64,000 nt of DNA from Costus lasius (GCA_027563935.2 CM050454.1:21759501-21823500); one strand, 5' to 3'; positions 36,458-50,233 are shown, counted from the stretch's first letter. Program-made: numbers and translations. Notes: generated from the sequence alone by a model not told the origin.

Positions 36458-39400
36458 CTAAAGCTCAGCATCCATATCATCAAAGAGATAAGCATAAAAC
36501 TTCCTCATATCCGCTTCAGTCTCCCATGTCGCCTCCTCAACTGACTGATTTCCCCAGATAACCTTTACCAAAGGTATAGTCTTGTTCCTCAGAACTTTAT
36601 CCTTTCTATCCACAATCCGAAGAGGTCTTTCCTCAAATGTCAAGTCACTCTGAATCTGAAGAGGTTCTAATTCCAATACATGAGATGGATCAGGATGATA
36701 TTTCCTCAAAACAGAAACATGGAACACATTATGCACATGATCCATAGCAGGAGGTAAAGCTAACCGGTAAGCCACTGGACCAATTCTCTCAATAATGTCA
36801 AAAGGGCCTACAAACCTAGGGCTCAACTTGCCCTTTTTGCCAAACCTCATAACACTCTTAGTAGGTGACACCTTCAAGAACACATGATCCCCTACCATAA
36901 ACTCCAGGGAACGACGACGGTCATCAGCATAACTCTTCTGTCTGTCCCGAGCAATCTTCAATTTATCCTGAATCTCTCTGACCTTATCAGTAGTCTCCTG
37001 TACTGCATCAGATCTCAAAATCATTCTGTCACCAGTTTCCTCCCAACACAGGGGAGTCCTACACCTTCTTCCATACAAAGCCTCATATGGAGCCATCTGA
37101 ATACTTGAGTGGAAACTATTATTATAAGTGAACTCTATCAAAGATAGATCCCGGTTCCACTCAGAACTCCAATCAACCACATAAGCTCTCAACAAGTCTT
37201 CTAGAGTCTGTATAGTACGTTCCGTCTGGCCATCAGACTGAGGATGGTATGCTGTACTAAAACTCAACTTAGTACCCAAACCCTCCTGTAAACTCTTCCA
37301 AAATCTGGACAAAAACCGAGAGTCCCTATCAGACACAATATCAACAGGCACTCCATGCAGTCTGACTATCTCATCAATGTACAATCTGGCCAGCCTCTCT
37401 AAAGGATAAGTCATCTTGATCGGGAGAAAATGGGCTGATTTAGTGAGTCTATCAACGATCACCCAAATAGCATCATGACCCAATCTGGTTCTAGGCAAAC
37501 CACACACAAAATCCATACTGATGCATTCCCACTTCCACTCAGGAATAGGAAGGGGCTGCAACAAACCACCAGGCTTCTGGTGTTCAGCCTTTACAGTCTG
37601 ACAGGTTAAACACCTAGAGACAAAATCATATACCTCCTTCTTCATGCCCGGCCACCAAAAACTCTTCTTGAGGTCCTGATACATCTTAGTCACACCAGGA
37701 TGTAGAGAATATTTGGAGTTATGGCTGTCCTCCAATATTTCTTTCCTCAAGCTCGGTTCCTCAGGGACACATACCCTTCCACGAAACCGAAGAATACCAT
37801 CATCAGACAGGCTAAAATCCTGAACTGCGCCATCAACCAGACTATCCCTGATCTGAACTAATTTCGGATCCACAGACTGCTGATCTCTGATCTTCTGCAA
37901 CAAAGCAGACTGTACTCTGAGAAAAGCCACGTAACCAGTCTGAACTTTAGGAGAAACACTGATCCTGAGATCTCTGAACTCCTGCAGTAACTGCCACTCA
38001 CTAACCCGTAAAGCAGCTACTGAAGTAACTGGATGTCTGCTCAGCGCATCCGCCACTACATTGGCCTTTCCAGCCTGATACTGAATGGAGAAGTCATAGT
38101 CTTTGATCAACTCCATCCATCTTCTCTGTCTCATGTTCAACTCCTTCTGAGTGAAGATATACTTGAGACTCTGGTGATCAGTGAACAGATCAAACTCCTG
38201 GCCCAGCAAATAGTGACGCCATATCTTCAAAGCAAAGACTACGGCCGCCAACTCTAAGTCATGAGTAGGGTAGTTCAATTCATACTCCTTCAGTTGTCTC
38301 GAAGCATAGGCTACTACAGAACCCTTCTGCATCAAGACACAACCCAACCCTTTGCCAGAAGCATCTGTATAGACAGTAAACCTTTCCCCATCACTAGGAA
38401 TAATGAGGATTGGTGTACTAGTCAACCTCCTTTTCAGCTCTTGAAAGCTCTCTTCACACTTATCATCCCAAATAAACTTGGCCTCCTTTCTGGTTAATTT
38501 AGTTAAAGGACCCGCCAACTTGGAGAATCCCTCAACAAATCTCCGGTAGTAACCTGCTAAACCCAGGAAACTTCTGATCTCAGTAGCACTAGTCGGTCTT
38601 CCCCAATTGAGAATGGCTTGCACTTTAACTGGATCTACAGACACCCCCTGACCAGAAATCACATGTCCCAAGAAGCTGATTTTCTCTAGCCAGAACTCAC
38701 ACTTACTAGCCTTGGCATATAATCGGTTCTTCCTCAGAACCTCCAGCACTCTGCGCAAGTCACTGACATGATCTGAAGTAGTCCGTGAGTATACCAAAAT
38801 ATCGTCTATAAAGACTACCACACAAGAGTCAAGCAATTCATGGAATACCCTGTTCATCAAATCCATGAAGACAGCAGGTGCATTCGTCAGTCCAAAAGGC
38901 ATAACTAAAAATTCAAAATGCCCATACCTGGTCCTGAAAGCAGTCTTAAATATATCCTCATCCTTGACTCTAAGCTGATAATACCCTGATCTCAGATCAA
39001 TCTTAGAGAACACTGTAGCTCCCTGTAATTGATCAAACAGATCATCAATTCTGGGAAGAGGATACTTATTCTTGATAGTCACTCGGTTCAACTGCCTGTA
39101 GTCTATACACATCCTCAGGGTTCCATCTTTCTTCTTTACAAAAAGTACTGGCGCTCCCTAGGGAGAAGCACTAGGCCGAATGTACCCTTTCTCTAGCAAT
39201 TCCTCCAGTTCTTTCTTAAGCTCGGCCAACTCTGAAGTAGCCATACGGTAAGGAGCTCTGGAGATAGGTGCCGTTCCTGGCGCCAACTCAATGCCAAACT
39301 CCACTTCTCTAATTGGTGGCAAGCCTGAAAATTCTTCAGAGAACACATCAGGAAATTCTTTCACCACCGCCATCTGAGTCAAATCAGAAGTAGAATCATC

Positions 39401-41062
39401 CTGCACCTTAACATGCGCAAGATAACCCTTGCATCCACTAGCAAGTAACTTCCTGGCCTGCAGGAAAGATATTACATGCGGTCCTTGGTCCGACACTAGA
39501 CCTCTCACAAAAATCCGGTTCCCATCTAACAAATTTAAAGTGATTACTTTCTCAAAGCAATCCACAGTAGCATGATGTGAGGATAACCAATCCATACCTA
39601 GGATGACATCATAGTCTTGCATGTCTAGGAGGATTAAATCCACTAGAAACTCATAACCCTCTACATGCACTACACAATCAGCACACACAGTGTCTGTAGA
39701 TAATGACTTTCCTAAGGGAGTACTCACAGACACAACATAATTCATCACCTTAGGTAACACAGGTAAACATGCAGCAAACTTAACAGATACAAAAGACAAA
39801 TTTGCACCAGGATCAAATAAAATGCGAGCTAACTGATCAAATACAAATAAGGTACCTTCCACAACGGATCGGGAAGCTCGTGTATCCTTCTCAGCCACAG
39901 CATAAACTCTAGTCTAGACTGTAGGCTTATCTGCGCCTCTAGGCTGTATCTCAGGCTCTTTGCAGTCCCTGACCATGTGCCCCGGTTTCTTACACCTGAA
40001 GCACACGCCATTCTTCTTATAACAGTCTTTCACTAGATGTCCCTTGAGCCCACAATAATTGCAAGTCCAGTTCTCATTGTTACTGATCTTTGCCTCCCTG
40101 GCATCCCTGAACTGCTGCGGTGCATCCCTGGACTGCTGCGGTGCCTTGTAAGAGTAAGGCTTATACCTGCTCTTCTTGTAGTCCTTATGTTTAGGGTACT
40201 TCTTACCCTTGCCGCCACTGCCATACTGAGGAGCCGCCGCCTCAGCTGCAGGAACCACTGTCACGGCAACATGAGAACTCCTCTCAGCTATGTATCTCTC
40301 AATGGTGCGTGCTCGCCCAACAGTCTCAACATAGGTCTCCAAATGCTGAGCACCAACCTGCTCTCTAATGTCCCATCTAAGACCTCTGAGAAACTTAGTA
40401 GCTCTCCTCTTTTCAGTGTTTATCAGATGAGGAGCATACTTTCCCAATTTCGTGAACTGTAATTCATACTGGTCCATAGTCATATCACCCTGCTCCAGGT
40501 GAATGAATTCCACCTCTCGGTCCTCAACCAAGCTATCGGGGAAGTACTTCTTGTTAAATCGAGACAAGAAGTAAGGCCAATCTACAGTCTCATGTCTTTC
40601 TTCGGCAAGTCTCACCACGCCCTTCCACCACTCATCTGCGTCACCACGCATCATATAGGTGGCCAGACACAGCTTGTCTTCATCCGAGCAACGCATGACT
40701 TGGAAAATCTTGTCCAAGCATAACTGCCAGTTCTCGGCATTACATGATTCTGAGCCCCCATAAAAAGAACTAGGACCCAGTTTCTGGAATTCACTCACAA
40801 GTGAAGCATAGCGCCTATGAGCGCCCTCCTGAGAGTCATCCCCCACCGCCCGAGTAGTAGTCTGGGGTCTCTCTTGAGTCAACTGCTGCAAGAGCTGCTG
40901 TTGCGCCTCTTGATGCTGAGTCTGTTGCTGCTGCAGCATCTGAGCTTGCCTCTCTATCATGGCACCTTGTTGCTGTACCATGCCAGTCAGAGCCTCAATA
41001 GTTCTCGTGAGGTTCGAAGGCTGCTCATCCTCGCCACTAACATTTCCTCTGGTTCGCACCAT
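36458..41062 (-). pseudogene. element A gag-pol polyprotein with two in-frame TAG codons
   Basis: One continuous frame of 1,535 codons from the ATG at 41062, broken only by two TAG codons (39916-39914 and 39160-39158). Gag (382 residues) ends with two CX2CX4HX4C knuckles (CNYCGLKGHLVKDC and CFRCKKPGHMVRDC). Protease has LFDPGANLSFVS. Reverse transcriptase has [32 protein letters not shown] and FIDD at the catalytic site. RNase H has [12 protein letters not shown]. Integrase has H..H...CLTCQ and DFVCGLPRT. The C-terminus is a chromodomain ([20 protein letters not shown]). The first TAG lies just after gag; the second replaces an expected TGG before RT. Both fit C-to-T/G-to-A decay, though read-through at the first cannot be excluded. 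Confidence 0.9.
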
Positions 41063-41172
41063 CTTAAATGCCTACACACACATATCATAGTCAGGAAAAC
41101 AATCATAAACCTAACAGGTGTCTAGCAATACACAAACATGTTTTCCCCCAAACTAAGTTTTAGCTAGCCAAC

Positions 41173-41184
41173 CCTCTGATACCA
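41173..41184 (-). other. element A primer-binding site (initiator tRNA-Met type)
   Basis: The minus strand reads TGGTATCAGAGG, three bases from the 5' LTR end. Confidence 0.9.
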
Positions 41185-41187
41185 TTC

Positions 41188-44078
41188 TGTAACATCCCGT
41201 TATCTTAACCCCAAACAAATGGCACAGTTCATGAATGATACAGGATGTTTCATATAAGATCGATTCATATGCTAGGTAAAACCGAGTTCAAGAAAACACG
41301 ATCTGAAAATTTCCACAAACCCATACATAAATATCCACAAAACACAAATCTCATAAATCACATAAGGGTACCTGCCACCACGCAATCCTTGCACTAGACA
41401 TATGCAAGGCAACAGTTATATCAAATCCGATGGCATAAATACAATTCGATTCGAAATTCAAAGCAAAGCCACAAAGTCGATTTTATAAACTCATACCAAA
41501 CACCGAAACCAGGCTGAGGCCCGCGGTGACACAAAAATCAAACACATTTAACTGCCACAATCTGGCAACACAGATTTCACATAGTTCACGTGGTTCACAC
41601 AAATTCACATAGTTCACATCATTCATATAGTTCATACAACTCATATAGTTCAGCCACAACCGGCCTCATATTTAAGCACAAAAGTTCTTAAATATATTCA
41701 CAACAAACTAGCATAATGTCCACGCCAATGCTAACTCAAGAAATGCGCCCCTGCTCTATGCCTAAAAATAGTGAGGGGTGAGCTACACAGCCCAGTGAGT
41801 GGATAGTCTAAATCGACCATCCATAACATACATTCAAAAATATAGGCAGATTATTTTAAAAATCTTTAACAGAACATTATGTCAATATACAACAAGAATA
41901 AATACAGAAGTCATATAAACAGCCAGATGTACACACCAACATATAACAAACTCAGGTTCTAAACAAACTCAGGTTCTAGAGTTATACTCTAAACCAACTA
42001 AACACACCAATACTTAGTTAACCTAGTTGTCCAGCATATTCAGTAGTGACCAATATGGTCTAACCCGGCTTTGGCCTAAGCACTGGGAGCTGCAAAATCT
42101 CGTGCAACACATAAACATGGACAGTGAGTAGAATCAAGAGGTGGCCCCCGCCAGGTCACGACGTGGCACTTTGCTCTAAAACACCCCATAAACACATCGA
42201 TGGATTGTGTGTAGATTCAAGAGGTGGCCCCCGCCGGGTCACGACGTGGCACTTTGCTCTACGACACCCCATATCACAAAAAGAGAGTGATGACATCAAG
42301 AGGTGGCCCCTGTCCGACCAAGACATGGCACTTTGCGTCAAAACCCGTTCTCCCAAAAGGTTCCTACTGGACAACAGACACATCTTATATCATATATCAC
42401 AAAGGTGGACTCCTAAGTGTCAACTAGACTCTAGGATAGTCATCACAATAATCACATCGGGCAGGCTGAACAACAACCCCCATCACAATAATCATAACAG
42501 GCAGGCTGAACATCAACCCCCTTCACATATCACAATACAGGGCTGAAAATTCAAACCCTTAACATATCACATATTGACCATCCCCTTGAGTACACAGCTG
42601 CACTTAGCCTTAGTCCTAACCAACACATGATCACAACAGATAATATTCGAAAATCCCATATCAACATAATTTTCGAAATTCACATAACCACATAATATTC
42701 ACATATTCAAAGATCACTTAACATTCCAAAAATCATAAATCACATAATATTTAAAAATCACATAACATAGTGTAATCCTTAAGTTTCAGGCTGGTCAGTT
42801 CAGTGTAACCTTGTTATGTTATCACCCAATGTTCTCAAACATGAATACATGGTCTTAGATAAATAAACATGAGTTTTACAATATTATAAGCATTTATCAA
42901 GTATCCATAAAATCAATATAAAATTTAAACATAAACTTAAAGCATGTATTCATCAAATTGCTTTACAATTCACACATGTAACCCACGGTTAACATAACAT
43001 ATTATCTACTAAATTTTAAACCTTAGTTAACATGAATTTCATACTCAAGATCAATGATTTAATGCTTCCTAAACTCCATATAAGAAATACCCTAATTTCG
43101 GTTTTTCATGGAGGCATACCCTAAATTCGGTTTTCATGAAAATACTCTAAACTAGATTTTCATGAAGAACAAGGGATACCTTAAATTCGGTTTTCAAGAT
43201 AAATATATCTTTGCAACTTTCGGTTTATAACAAGATGAAGTCTTGAGTTTTCGGTTTTAGCATGATAAAAATTCCAACAAGCAAATGTATCATCTAACAC
43301 ATCATCTAACACTAACAAATAGATAGAAATCAAATAGACACCCCACTCACCTCTTAACCGTGAACACTAAGGTGAAAAACTCTCCAAAAATTTCGTCTAA
43401 GGCTTGAAGTTCCACCAAGAATCGCCGCCAATGGAAGGAAACACCTCCAACACCAAAGACTCCGGCCAAGAGAGAAGGAAGATGAAGAAGAAGATCGCCC
43501 AAGGCTTCAAGAATCGCCAACTCTTCAAGCCGTCGCCCAAAGTTTTCCTCCAAGCCAAACAAAACGCCAAAACCTCTACCCTAGCCGAAAATTACCACTT
43601 AAACTTTGGGTTTTTAAATTTTAAACCCATTAACCAATTAATTCCAAAAGGGTTTAATCCATTTAACTAATAATTTCGAATTTTAAAACCCAATTAGCAC
43701 CAACCCAATAACCCATGGTTAACTAATTAATTTAACCATTAACTAACCATTCACTTAAATAAAATCCAATAAGGATTTAATTGACATCCAATAAGGATTA
43801 ACGTCCAATAACTCCAATTAATTAACAATTAATTAACTTAAATTAACAAGCAATAAACTCTAATTAATTAACTGAAAATTGGTATCCAATAAGCTAGTTA
43901 ATTAATTAACATTAACATCCAAAAAAATTTCTAATTTAATTAACGATAATTCAACAACCAAAATCTCTAATTAATTTATCATAAATTAACAATCAATACA
44001 CAGAAATAATAACACAGTCAATAATTTTATTTAAATCAAAATAATGCTTACCAGGACTTAAGATCCTTGGATCTTACA
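41188..44078 (-). repeat. element A 5' LTR (2,891 bp)
   Basis: Same termini as the 3' LTR. The extra 15 bp account exactly for the length difference. No recognisable gene lies within it; open frames at 42124-42546 and 43404-43670 are repeat or AT-rich by-products. Confidence 0.95.
42134..42347. repeat. threefold ~80-bp repeat in element A 5' LTR
   Basis: Counterpart of 34499-34712, offset by 7,635 bp. Confidence 0.85.
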
Positions 44079-44083
44079 GTATC

Positions 44084-44610
44084 CTGTAGGTATTTTAGAG
44101 AATGTTCCTGTACAAATTGGTAAGTTTTTCATTCCTGCAGATTTTGTAGTGTTAGACAGGGAGGAAAATTCTAAAAATCCTATAATTCTTGGTAGACCAC
44201 TATTGGCCACTGCTAAGGCGAACATAGATGTGAAAGAGGGAAATATTACTTTTGATATATGTGACAACAAGATTGAATTTAATCTTAATGATTCATTGAA
44301 CAAACTTTCATATTCAAGATCTTGTTGTAGTGTTGAAATATTTAATGATGAAATTTATGATGTTTCAACTTTGTTTGATGAAACCTCAAATAATGAATCT
44401 GACAATCTTTTTGAGGGTATTGATGAGAAATTGCAGAAAAAGAAAAAGACAAGGAGGAAGAAAAGAAGAGAAAGCTCTAGATTGATTGACAAAATAGAAA
44501 GGATTCTGAGCAAATTTGGATACTGTTTCAAGATTGAGCCTTATGTTGAAAAATCAGAGTGGAAATCTAGGAATTCACGACCAAACCCGAGTCTTAAAGG
44601 GTCAAGCTAA
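44084..44610 (+). pseudogene. element B protease, C-terminal part
   Basis: Resumes the protease after element A: PVGILENVPVQIGKFFIPAD, then PIILGRPLLATAKANIDVK, followed by a lysine-rich tail ending at the TAA 44608-44610. In element C the equivalent gene is uninterrupted at this point. No RT follows. Confidence 0.85.
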
Positions 44611-44630
44611 TGACCTTTAAATTAGCACTT

Positions 44631-44648
44631 CTTGGGAGGCAACCCAAG
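44631..44648 (+). other. hairpin after element B protease
   Basis: CTTGGGAGGCAACCCAAG: a six-base stem (CTTGGG/CCCAAG) just after the gag-protease stop. Element C has the same hairpin with one base changed (53893-53910). Confidence 0.7.
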
Positions 44649-44737
44649 CTTTCTAACCTCTATTTTGTTTTCTTTAACTTAATTTTAGCTTGATACTAAT
44701 TTTTCCATTATTTTTGTAGGTAAATTATGATTTGGAC

Positions 44738-45115
44738 CAAATTACGGCACTACCGTAAGGTATTTTACGGTACCGTATTTCCAGCCTCTTTCGATCAGAA
44801 AGTTGCCGCGAAATTATGGTACCGCCATAAGGTATTTTACGGTACCGTATTTTTGACGGAATTTTATTTTTTGATTTTCTGAATTTTCAATTTTTGAAAA
44901 AAAAATTTTAATTTTGCTTTTTTGAGTGTTACGGCAGGTACCGTAAGCTGTTTTACGGTACCGTAATTTCGCGTCGTTTTTGAACAGAAAGGTTCTGAGA
45001 TTTTACGGCAGTGCCATAAAGGATTTTACGGTACCGTATTTTTGAACCACTTTCGAGCCGAGAGCTTTCGTGATTTTACGGAAGTACCGTAATACATTAC
45101 ACTGCCATAATCTGC
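44738..45115. repeat. internal palindrome array upstream of element B ORF-1 gene
   Basis: Four perfect ACGGTACCGT copies at 44767, 44839, 44955 and 45028, alternating with ACGGCA.TACCGT and ACGGCAGTGCC-type copies. The same motifs as in the element B LTR, here between protease and the ORF-1 gene. The stretch 45116-45760 that follows shows no gene and is presumed leader sequence. Confidence 0.85.
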
Positions 45116-45760
45116 TTTCCGACACGCGAGTTCTGTGCTGTATTTAGGGTTTCTGTCGGGCCGTTTTTAGGGTTTTACCTTCGTTCTCGCTCGTTTTCAA
45201 GCCACTCTTGAATCTCCGATCATCTCCGACCTTCAGTGATCGCCGGCGACCTTTCCCGTTCAACTCTCATCGTCGATTAGGTAACCTTTTCACTGATTTT
45301 ACCGATTTAATGAGTTTTTACCAGTTTTCACCCCTTTCACTTGTTTTCGCTCGATTCTCAACCATTTTGAGTAATTTTTGTTTCTATTCACTCGTTAGAG
45401 GATAAACTTTCAATTCTTTGCTGTTCGAAAAGAATTTGGGCTGATTTCATAGGTGATTTGAGCTGAAATAGGTTGAAGCATGGTAAAGTCACTATTCACT
45501 CATGGTTTTATTGATTTTTGAGTTTGAGCTGGAGTTATGAGTTGATTTTCGCTTCCTATTTACTTGATTAGTATTATTAATGATGCTGAAACTATGATTC
45601 ATGCCTGCCATATTGAGATGAGATTGAGATTACATGCTCTGTTTATGCCCTGTTTTTATGATAATAGAACATGTTGATAGGATGCCATTTGACTTGAATT
45701 GAACTGTATTATTGTTATGTTGCCATTAAATTGTGAAATTTGCAGTTTGTGTATACACTC

Positions 45761-47143
45761 ATGGCACCAAGGGCAAAGACAATTTTTCCAAGGAGGAAAG
45801 GGAAAGCCCCTGCAGAGCCATCTTTGCCACAAAACCCCCATGGAATCATATTCAGAAACGAAATGCAGGAATCTAGATACAATAAACTGTTGGAAAGAAG
45901 AATCGTCAATACCAAGTATGCAGATTAGAGGACTCTTGAAGCCTTGGGGCTTTATGATGATGTGCTTTGGATGTTTGAGAGAATCCAAGCCAGGAAGTTC
46001 TTCCAGATGACTCCGCACACCTATCTTCCACTTGTTTTGGAATTCTTGTGCAGTTTGACCATAGACTTAAAAGAGTATTCCAATGGCCCTGCTGATGGGG
46101 AAATTACTTTCAGATTAGCAAATGAGGAAAGGAAGCTAACACTACAGGAAGTTAGAGTCATATTTGGACTGAGCACAGGAGGGTACACTGAGATACCCCT
46201 AGGATTCATGGAGAACATATTTTGGAACCAGATCACCAATGAGAACCACTTTTATGCTGTCTCTGCCAAAGCCTAAAAAATCATGAACCCTTGTATCAAA
46301 TATGCACATCGGGTTCTAGCACACACAGTATTTGGGAGAGGAGATAGTGACGGCATGGTTCGTCAGCATGAGCTCTATCTTCTTTGGGGGATGCTCAGTG
46401 GATTTGCTGTGGATGTCACCTACTTCACGGTTAAGCATATGGACAAGGTAGCCAGAGAAACTAGAGGATCAGTGGTGATAGGAGGTCTGATCACTCCTAT
46501 AGCTAGGTATTTCGGGATTGAGCCATATGGGATTGAATTGGCACGAGGGAATGCAAGACTCGACATTGAGTCTTGCATAGCAATGAAGATGATTGTAAGA
46601 GAAGGAGACACTTTTTGTTTGGTCCTTGGGCCAAATGTTCCTCCTCTACCTCTACCTCGCGTTGAGAAGACCATAGTCAGAGACAGAGCCAACTAGAAGT
46701 TATCTCCCAGCGCAGCTGAGGCGGCTTTTACTTCGCCACTTGATATAATTCCACCACCACCCACTTGGGATGGAAGGAGTCATCCGTATGGGATGGAGTC
46801 ACCTCCTCATGATTCTTCACAGCCCGCCGGTACTTCTTCACATGGGACAAGGGGTGGCTTTGCTGGCCACCATGATCCAGGTTTCCAGGCGCTCACAGCA
46901 CAGATGTATAATCAAGAACGCCGCCAGGAGAGAATGGAAGAGACTCTAGGGCACGTCCAGAGGGATATGGAGAGGTTATGTAATCATATGGAAGACATGG
47001 GTAATTTCCTTTTTGACCGTTTTGGTTATGCAGATCATAGAGATTATGGATACCAGGGTGATCAAGGAGGAACACCATATTATGATCGCATGGAGGCTGC
47101 TGTGAGAGATTCAGAGGCTACACGATCAGATGGCGACGAGTAG
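45761..47143 (+). pseudogene. element B Athila ORF-1-like gene
   Basis: One frame of 461 codons from ATG at 45761 (MAPRAKTIFPRRKGKAPAEP), broken by three in-frame stops (45926 TAG, 46274 TAA, 46694 TAG) and no frameshift. The core matches the Athila ORF-1 protein family: NPCIKYAHRVLAHTVFGRG, then VIGGLITPIARYFGI. The C-terminal third is charged and probably coiled (QERRQERMEETLGHVQRDME). Function of this family is not known to me. It lies downstream of a palindrome array that resembles the LTR, suggesting its own promoter. The homologue in element C has the same layout. Confidence 0.8.
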
Positions 47144-48343
47144 ATGCTTTGTGAGTATTGTTTTCCTTCACTTCTTTACCATGCTGTATCTTTCCATAAA
47201 TATCTCATTGATTTTTCAAATGATGAAGGGAGGAGGGATGACGCTTCATAATCGCCGCCACTGATTTTTGATAATTGCACTAAGTTTTCGATATGGTTGT
47301 ATGACAAATATTGATATTCTGATTCGCTTTTCGATATGGTTGTACTGCATTATGATGATATTGTTTCTTGATGTTATGATAGGATGATGAAAATATTTTC
47401 ATTAAATGTGATATATGGACATGTTTTCATGATTTTTGATGATGACTGAACTCGAATCCATGATTAGAGATATAGCCCTATCATGTTAGATTTATTTCCT
47501 CAATACATATTTGTCTATGGAAATATGACATTAGTTGATACATGAAATTTTGGATAGATATATTGTTTGAGGAATAAAATCTAAAGGCGAAACTTTTCTT
47601 TTGAATAAAATGAGTATATGAGTATGATTTATGAATTGAAATCAATTGATTAACCTAGTAGATGTTTAGTCTATGCTTGCTATTTGTTGAGAAATAAGAA
47701 TCCAATATCCACAAAAATGGTGAGGACTCCCCTACTTGGCACTGTGAGAAAACACAGTGGTACCGAAGGTCATGGGTTGAAGCAATAAATAAAAAAAAAA
47801 TATGTATCTATGTGGGTACATGCCATGAGAGAAATCATTTCACATAAACTCCGCTATCCTTAGTAAATTCTTTCAAATTAAAGGATATGAGTTCTACTGC
47901 ACTGATTATGTGATCCGTGCACTCTAATCTCGTCACCAGAAAAAAAATGTGGTAATCGAGTTAGAGAATGTGAATGATGCAAAAAGAAATAAAAAAGTAT
48001 GTATCTATGTGGGTACATGCCAAAAAAAAAGAGTGAAAAAATATCTTGGAAACCTAATTCCTGTAAACAAAAGCATGATAGATTGGTTGAAATCATGAGA
48101 TTGAAAATTCTAGTTATTATACAAGTTGCGAAGTTTTATTTGATTGAATTATGGATCTAGAGGATTGAGTTCTAAAGATGATATGTTTATTTGAAGTTTT
48201 ATAAATCAAATAATAGAATTTTTCATTGATGAGTTGTATTTTTGAAATTTATTGAGCATGAAAAGGTTATTCTTTTAATCAAACTTTGACTTCAAATTTT
48301 GATTTTTGCTTGAGGACAAGCAAAGTTTGAGCCTTATGTATTT
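47144..48343 (+). other. element B 3' untranslated region
   Basis: About 1.2 kb without coding sequence. It contains a hairpin with stem CACTGTG/CACAGTG (47740-47759), a direct repeat (ATGTATCTATGTGGGTACAT near 47801 and 47999) and the 18-nt hairpin at 48306-48323. The polypurine tract is not obvious. Confidence 0.6.
48306..48323 (+). other. conserved 18-nt hairpin near element B 3' LTR
   Basis: TTGCTTGAGGACAAGCAA, a perfect seven-base stem (TTGCTTG/CAAGCAA), ending 20 nt before the 3' LTR. The identical 18-mer sits at the matching place in element C (50521-50538, minus strand). Confidence 0.8.
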
Positions 48344-48955
48344 TGATGACACCAAAATATATAATATATTTTGTATCATTTTGGATATCTTTTCATGCTA
48401 AATTGAGGATCTTTCATTTGTTTTCATGATAAATTCATCGAATATTGCAAAGCCTACTTCTGTTTTGATTTTTCTCGATTTTTAGGTAAAAAAGGCACTA
48501 TTTCAAGGAGTTTTCAGGCAAAATCAAACACAATGAAGAGTTACCATCATCAAGAGGAGATCACCCAAGAAATTTCATACCAAAGAGAGCAAATCAGCAA
48601 ATTACGGTAGTGTCGTAACCCATTTTATGGTACCGTATTTTCAGACAGTAGCGTAAAATCTGAGCCCTGCCGTATTTTGAAGAATTTTCGAACAGAAAGT
48701 TTTTCGGATTTTACGGCACCGTCGTAAACAATATTACGGTACCGTATTTCAAAGTGCTTCAGAATAGAAACTTCGCTCGATTTTATGGCACCGCCATAAA
48801 AGATTACACGGGCCGTATTTTCCAGTCACTTCCGAACAGAGAGTTCAGCCAATTTTACGGCAGTGCCGTAAACCTGATTACGGTGCCGTAATTTCTAGCC
48901 TTTTAGGGAATAGAACACTCGACCGATTTTACGGCAGTGCCGTGAACTATTACAC
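48344..48955 (+). repeat. element B 3' LTR, left fragment
   Basis: Matches 29254 to about 29853 of the 5' LTR, including the palindrome array at 48601-48950. It is interrupted by element C. About 790 bp matching 29854-30640 is absent here. Confidence 0.9.
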
Positions 48956-49837
48956 TGCGTGGAAATGTCGCAGTAATACAAAAGATATCGATCCCATCGG
49001 GAGCAAGGTGAGTACTAGAAAGTCTAATTTTTCGGAATCCAAGCTAATCGAATCGTGGTTTTTATAACTTTAAAAACTAAAATTAAGCAAAATCGTAAGC
49101 AAGAAATCAAACAACTACGGCGGGGAAAATATATGAGAGAGAATTTCAGGGCAAGGTTTCCACCACTCTGACGATTTTATTTGCGTTAAGAATTAAATAA
49201 CAGTTACTTGGATCTATAGATATGCATAAGGAATCTACCCTATGGTACAAGGTGCCCTCTTTCGAGTGTACACCCCGGTGTTTACCCAGAACGTCTCCTA
49301 CTTTCGCGGTGGATCGTTCTAGATATACCCAATGGGTTCTGTGGTAGATTATGAACCCTCGAGCGAAGAACAAACACTTTCGCGTCGAGCCTTCACAAGA
49401 TTCACAAAGAGGTTCGGTCGTTACGGTCCTACTCTCGTTATGAACCGTAACAACTATGACATGATAATACTTGGCCAGAGTACAAATCAAGAAATCAATA
49501 CATCATGTGAAATATGCTTAAGATATAATCCAAATAGCAAAGTTAATACATGAGATGCAAACAAAAATCGTCAGAGAGCTTTAACCTAGCCCTGAAAATA
49601 GGTTTACGCTACAACCATCGTTACAATGCTCAAAATCCTCTATTTAATCATGCAAAAATCACAGGAAAAGGTTTTAAGAGGGAGGAGAAGATAAACCGAA
49701 CGGAACAAGCCAGAATCGCAAGGTCCCGATGATCCAATCTTCAAAAATCCGCTCGAAGTCGCCGAATCGCCGTGTCCGTCCACCCTAGCCGCTTCGTTGC
49801 CCGATTGCTTGATGATTAGGTCACAGAAATTTGGGCT

Positions 49838-49844
49838 TTTATAT
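49838..49844 (-). promoter_or_regulatory. TATA box in element C 3' LTR
   Basis: The minus strand reads TATAAAAGCCC. The 5' LTR counterpart is at 57478-57484. Confidence 0.5.
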
Positions 49845-49965
49845 TCCATCTGTTCGTCTTTGAGTCAGCTTTCTGAAAAATCCTCACTTGCTAAATTTGG
49901 AGTTGAATCGGACCGAAAATCAGCGAAAGACCGAGTGGAGGTCGTGCTGTTCCGCCGCCTTCACG

Positions 49966-50233
49966 GGTGAACCCCACGGGGTTCACCAGGTGGTGAAGTG
50001 CTCGGAGCTCTTTTGTTGTGAAATAACCAGTGAAATTCTTGACGTACTTCTGTGCAGGTATTTTCAGATGAGATCACGGGTGAACCCCATGGGGTTCACC
50101 TGCCAGTGAAGTGTGTGGCAGCTTTCAGAAATCTCGACATCATCGGTGAACCCCGCCAGGTTCACCAGGCAGTGACGCGCACGCTGAAATCCTTCCTTTG
50201 GCAAGTTCACGGGTGAACCCTATGGGGTTCACC
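49966..50233. repeat. palindrome array in element C 3' LTR
   Basis: Four copies of GGTGAACCCC..GGGGTTCACC-type 22-nt palindromes at 49966, 50079, 50145 and 50212. The copy expected between the first two is missing. Confidence 0.9.

Larger units (their letters stand above)
33553..44078 (-). mobile_element. element A: Tekay-like Ty3/gypsy chromovirus, young insertion
   Basis: A complete element with nearly identical LTRs (33553-36428 and 41188-44078) and an exact target duplication GTATC (33548-33552 and 44079-44083). It reads on the minus strand: 5' LTR, PBS, gag-pol, PPT, 3' LTR. By eye I count about nine substitutions between the LTRs plus a 15-bp length difference, so it is the youngest large insertion. 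It splits the protease of element B. Tekay (Del) lineage is inferred from the long LTRs and the terminal chromodomain. Confidence 0.95.
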
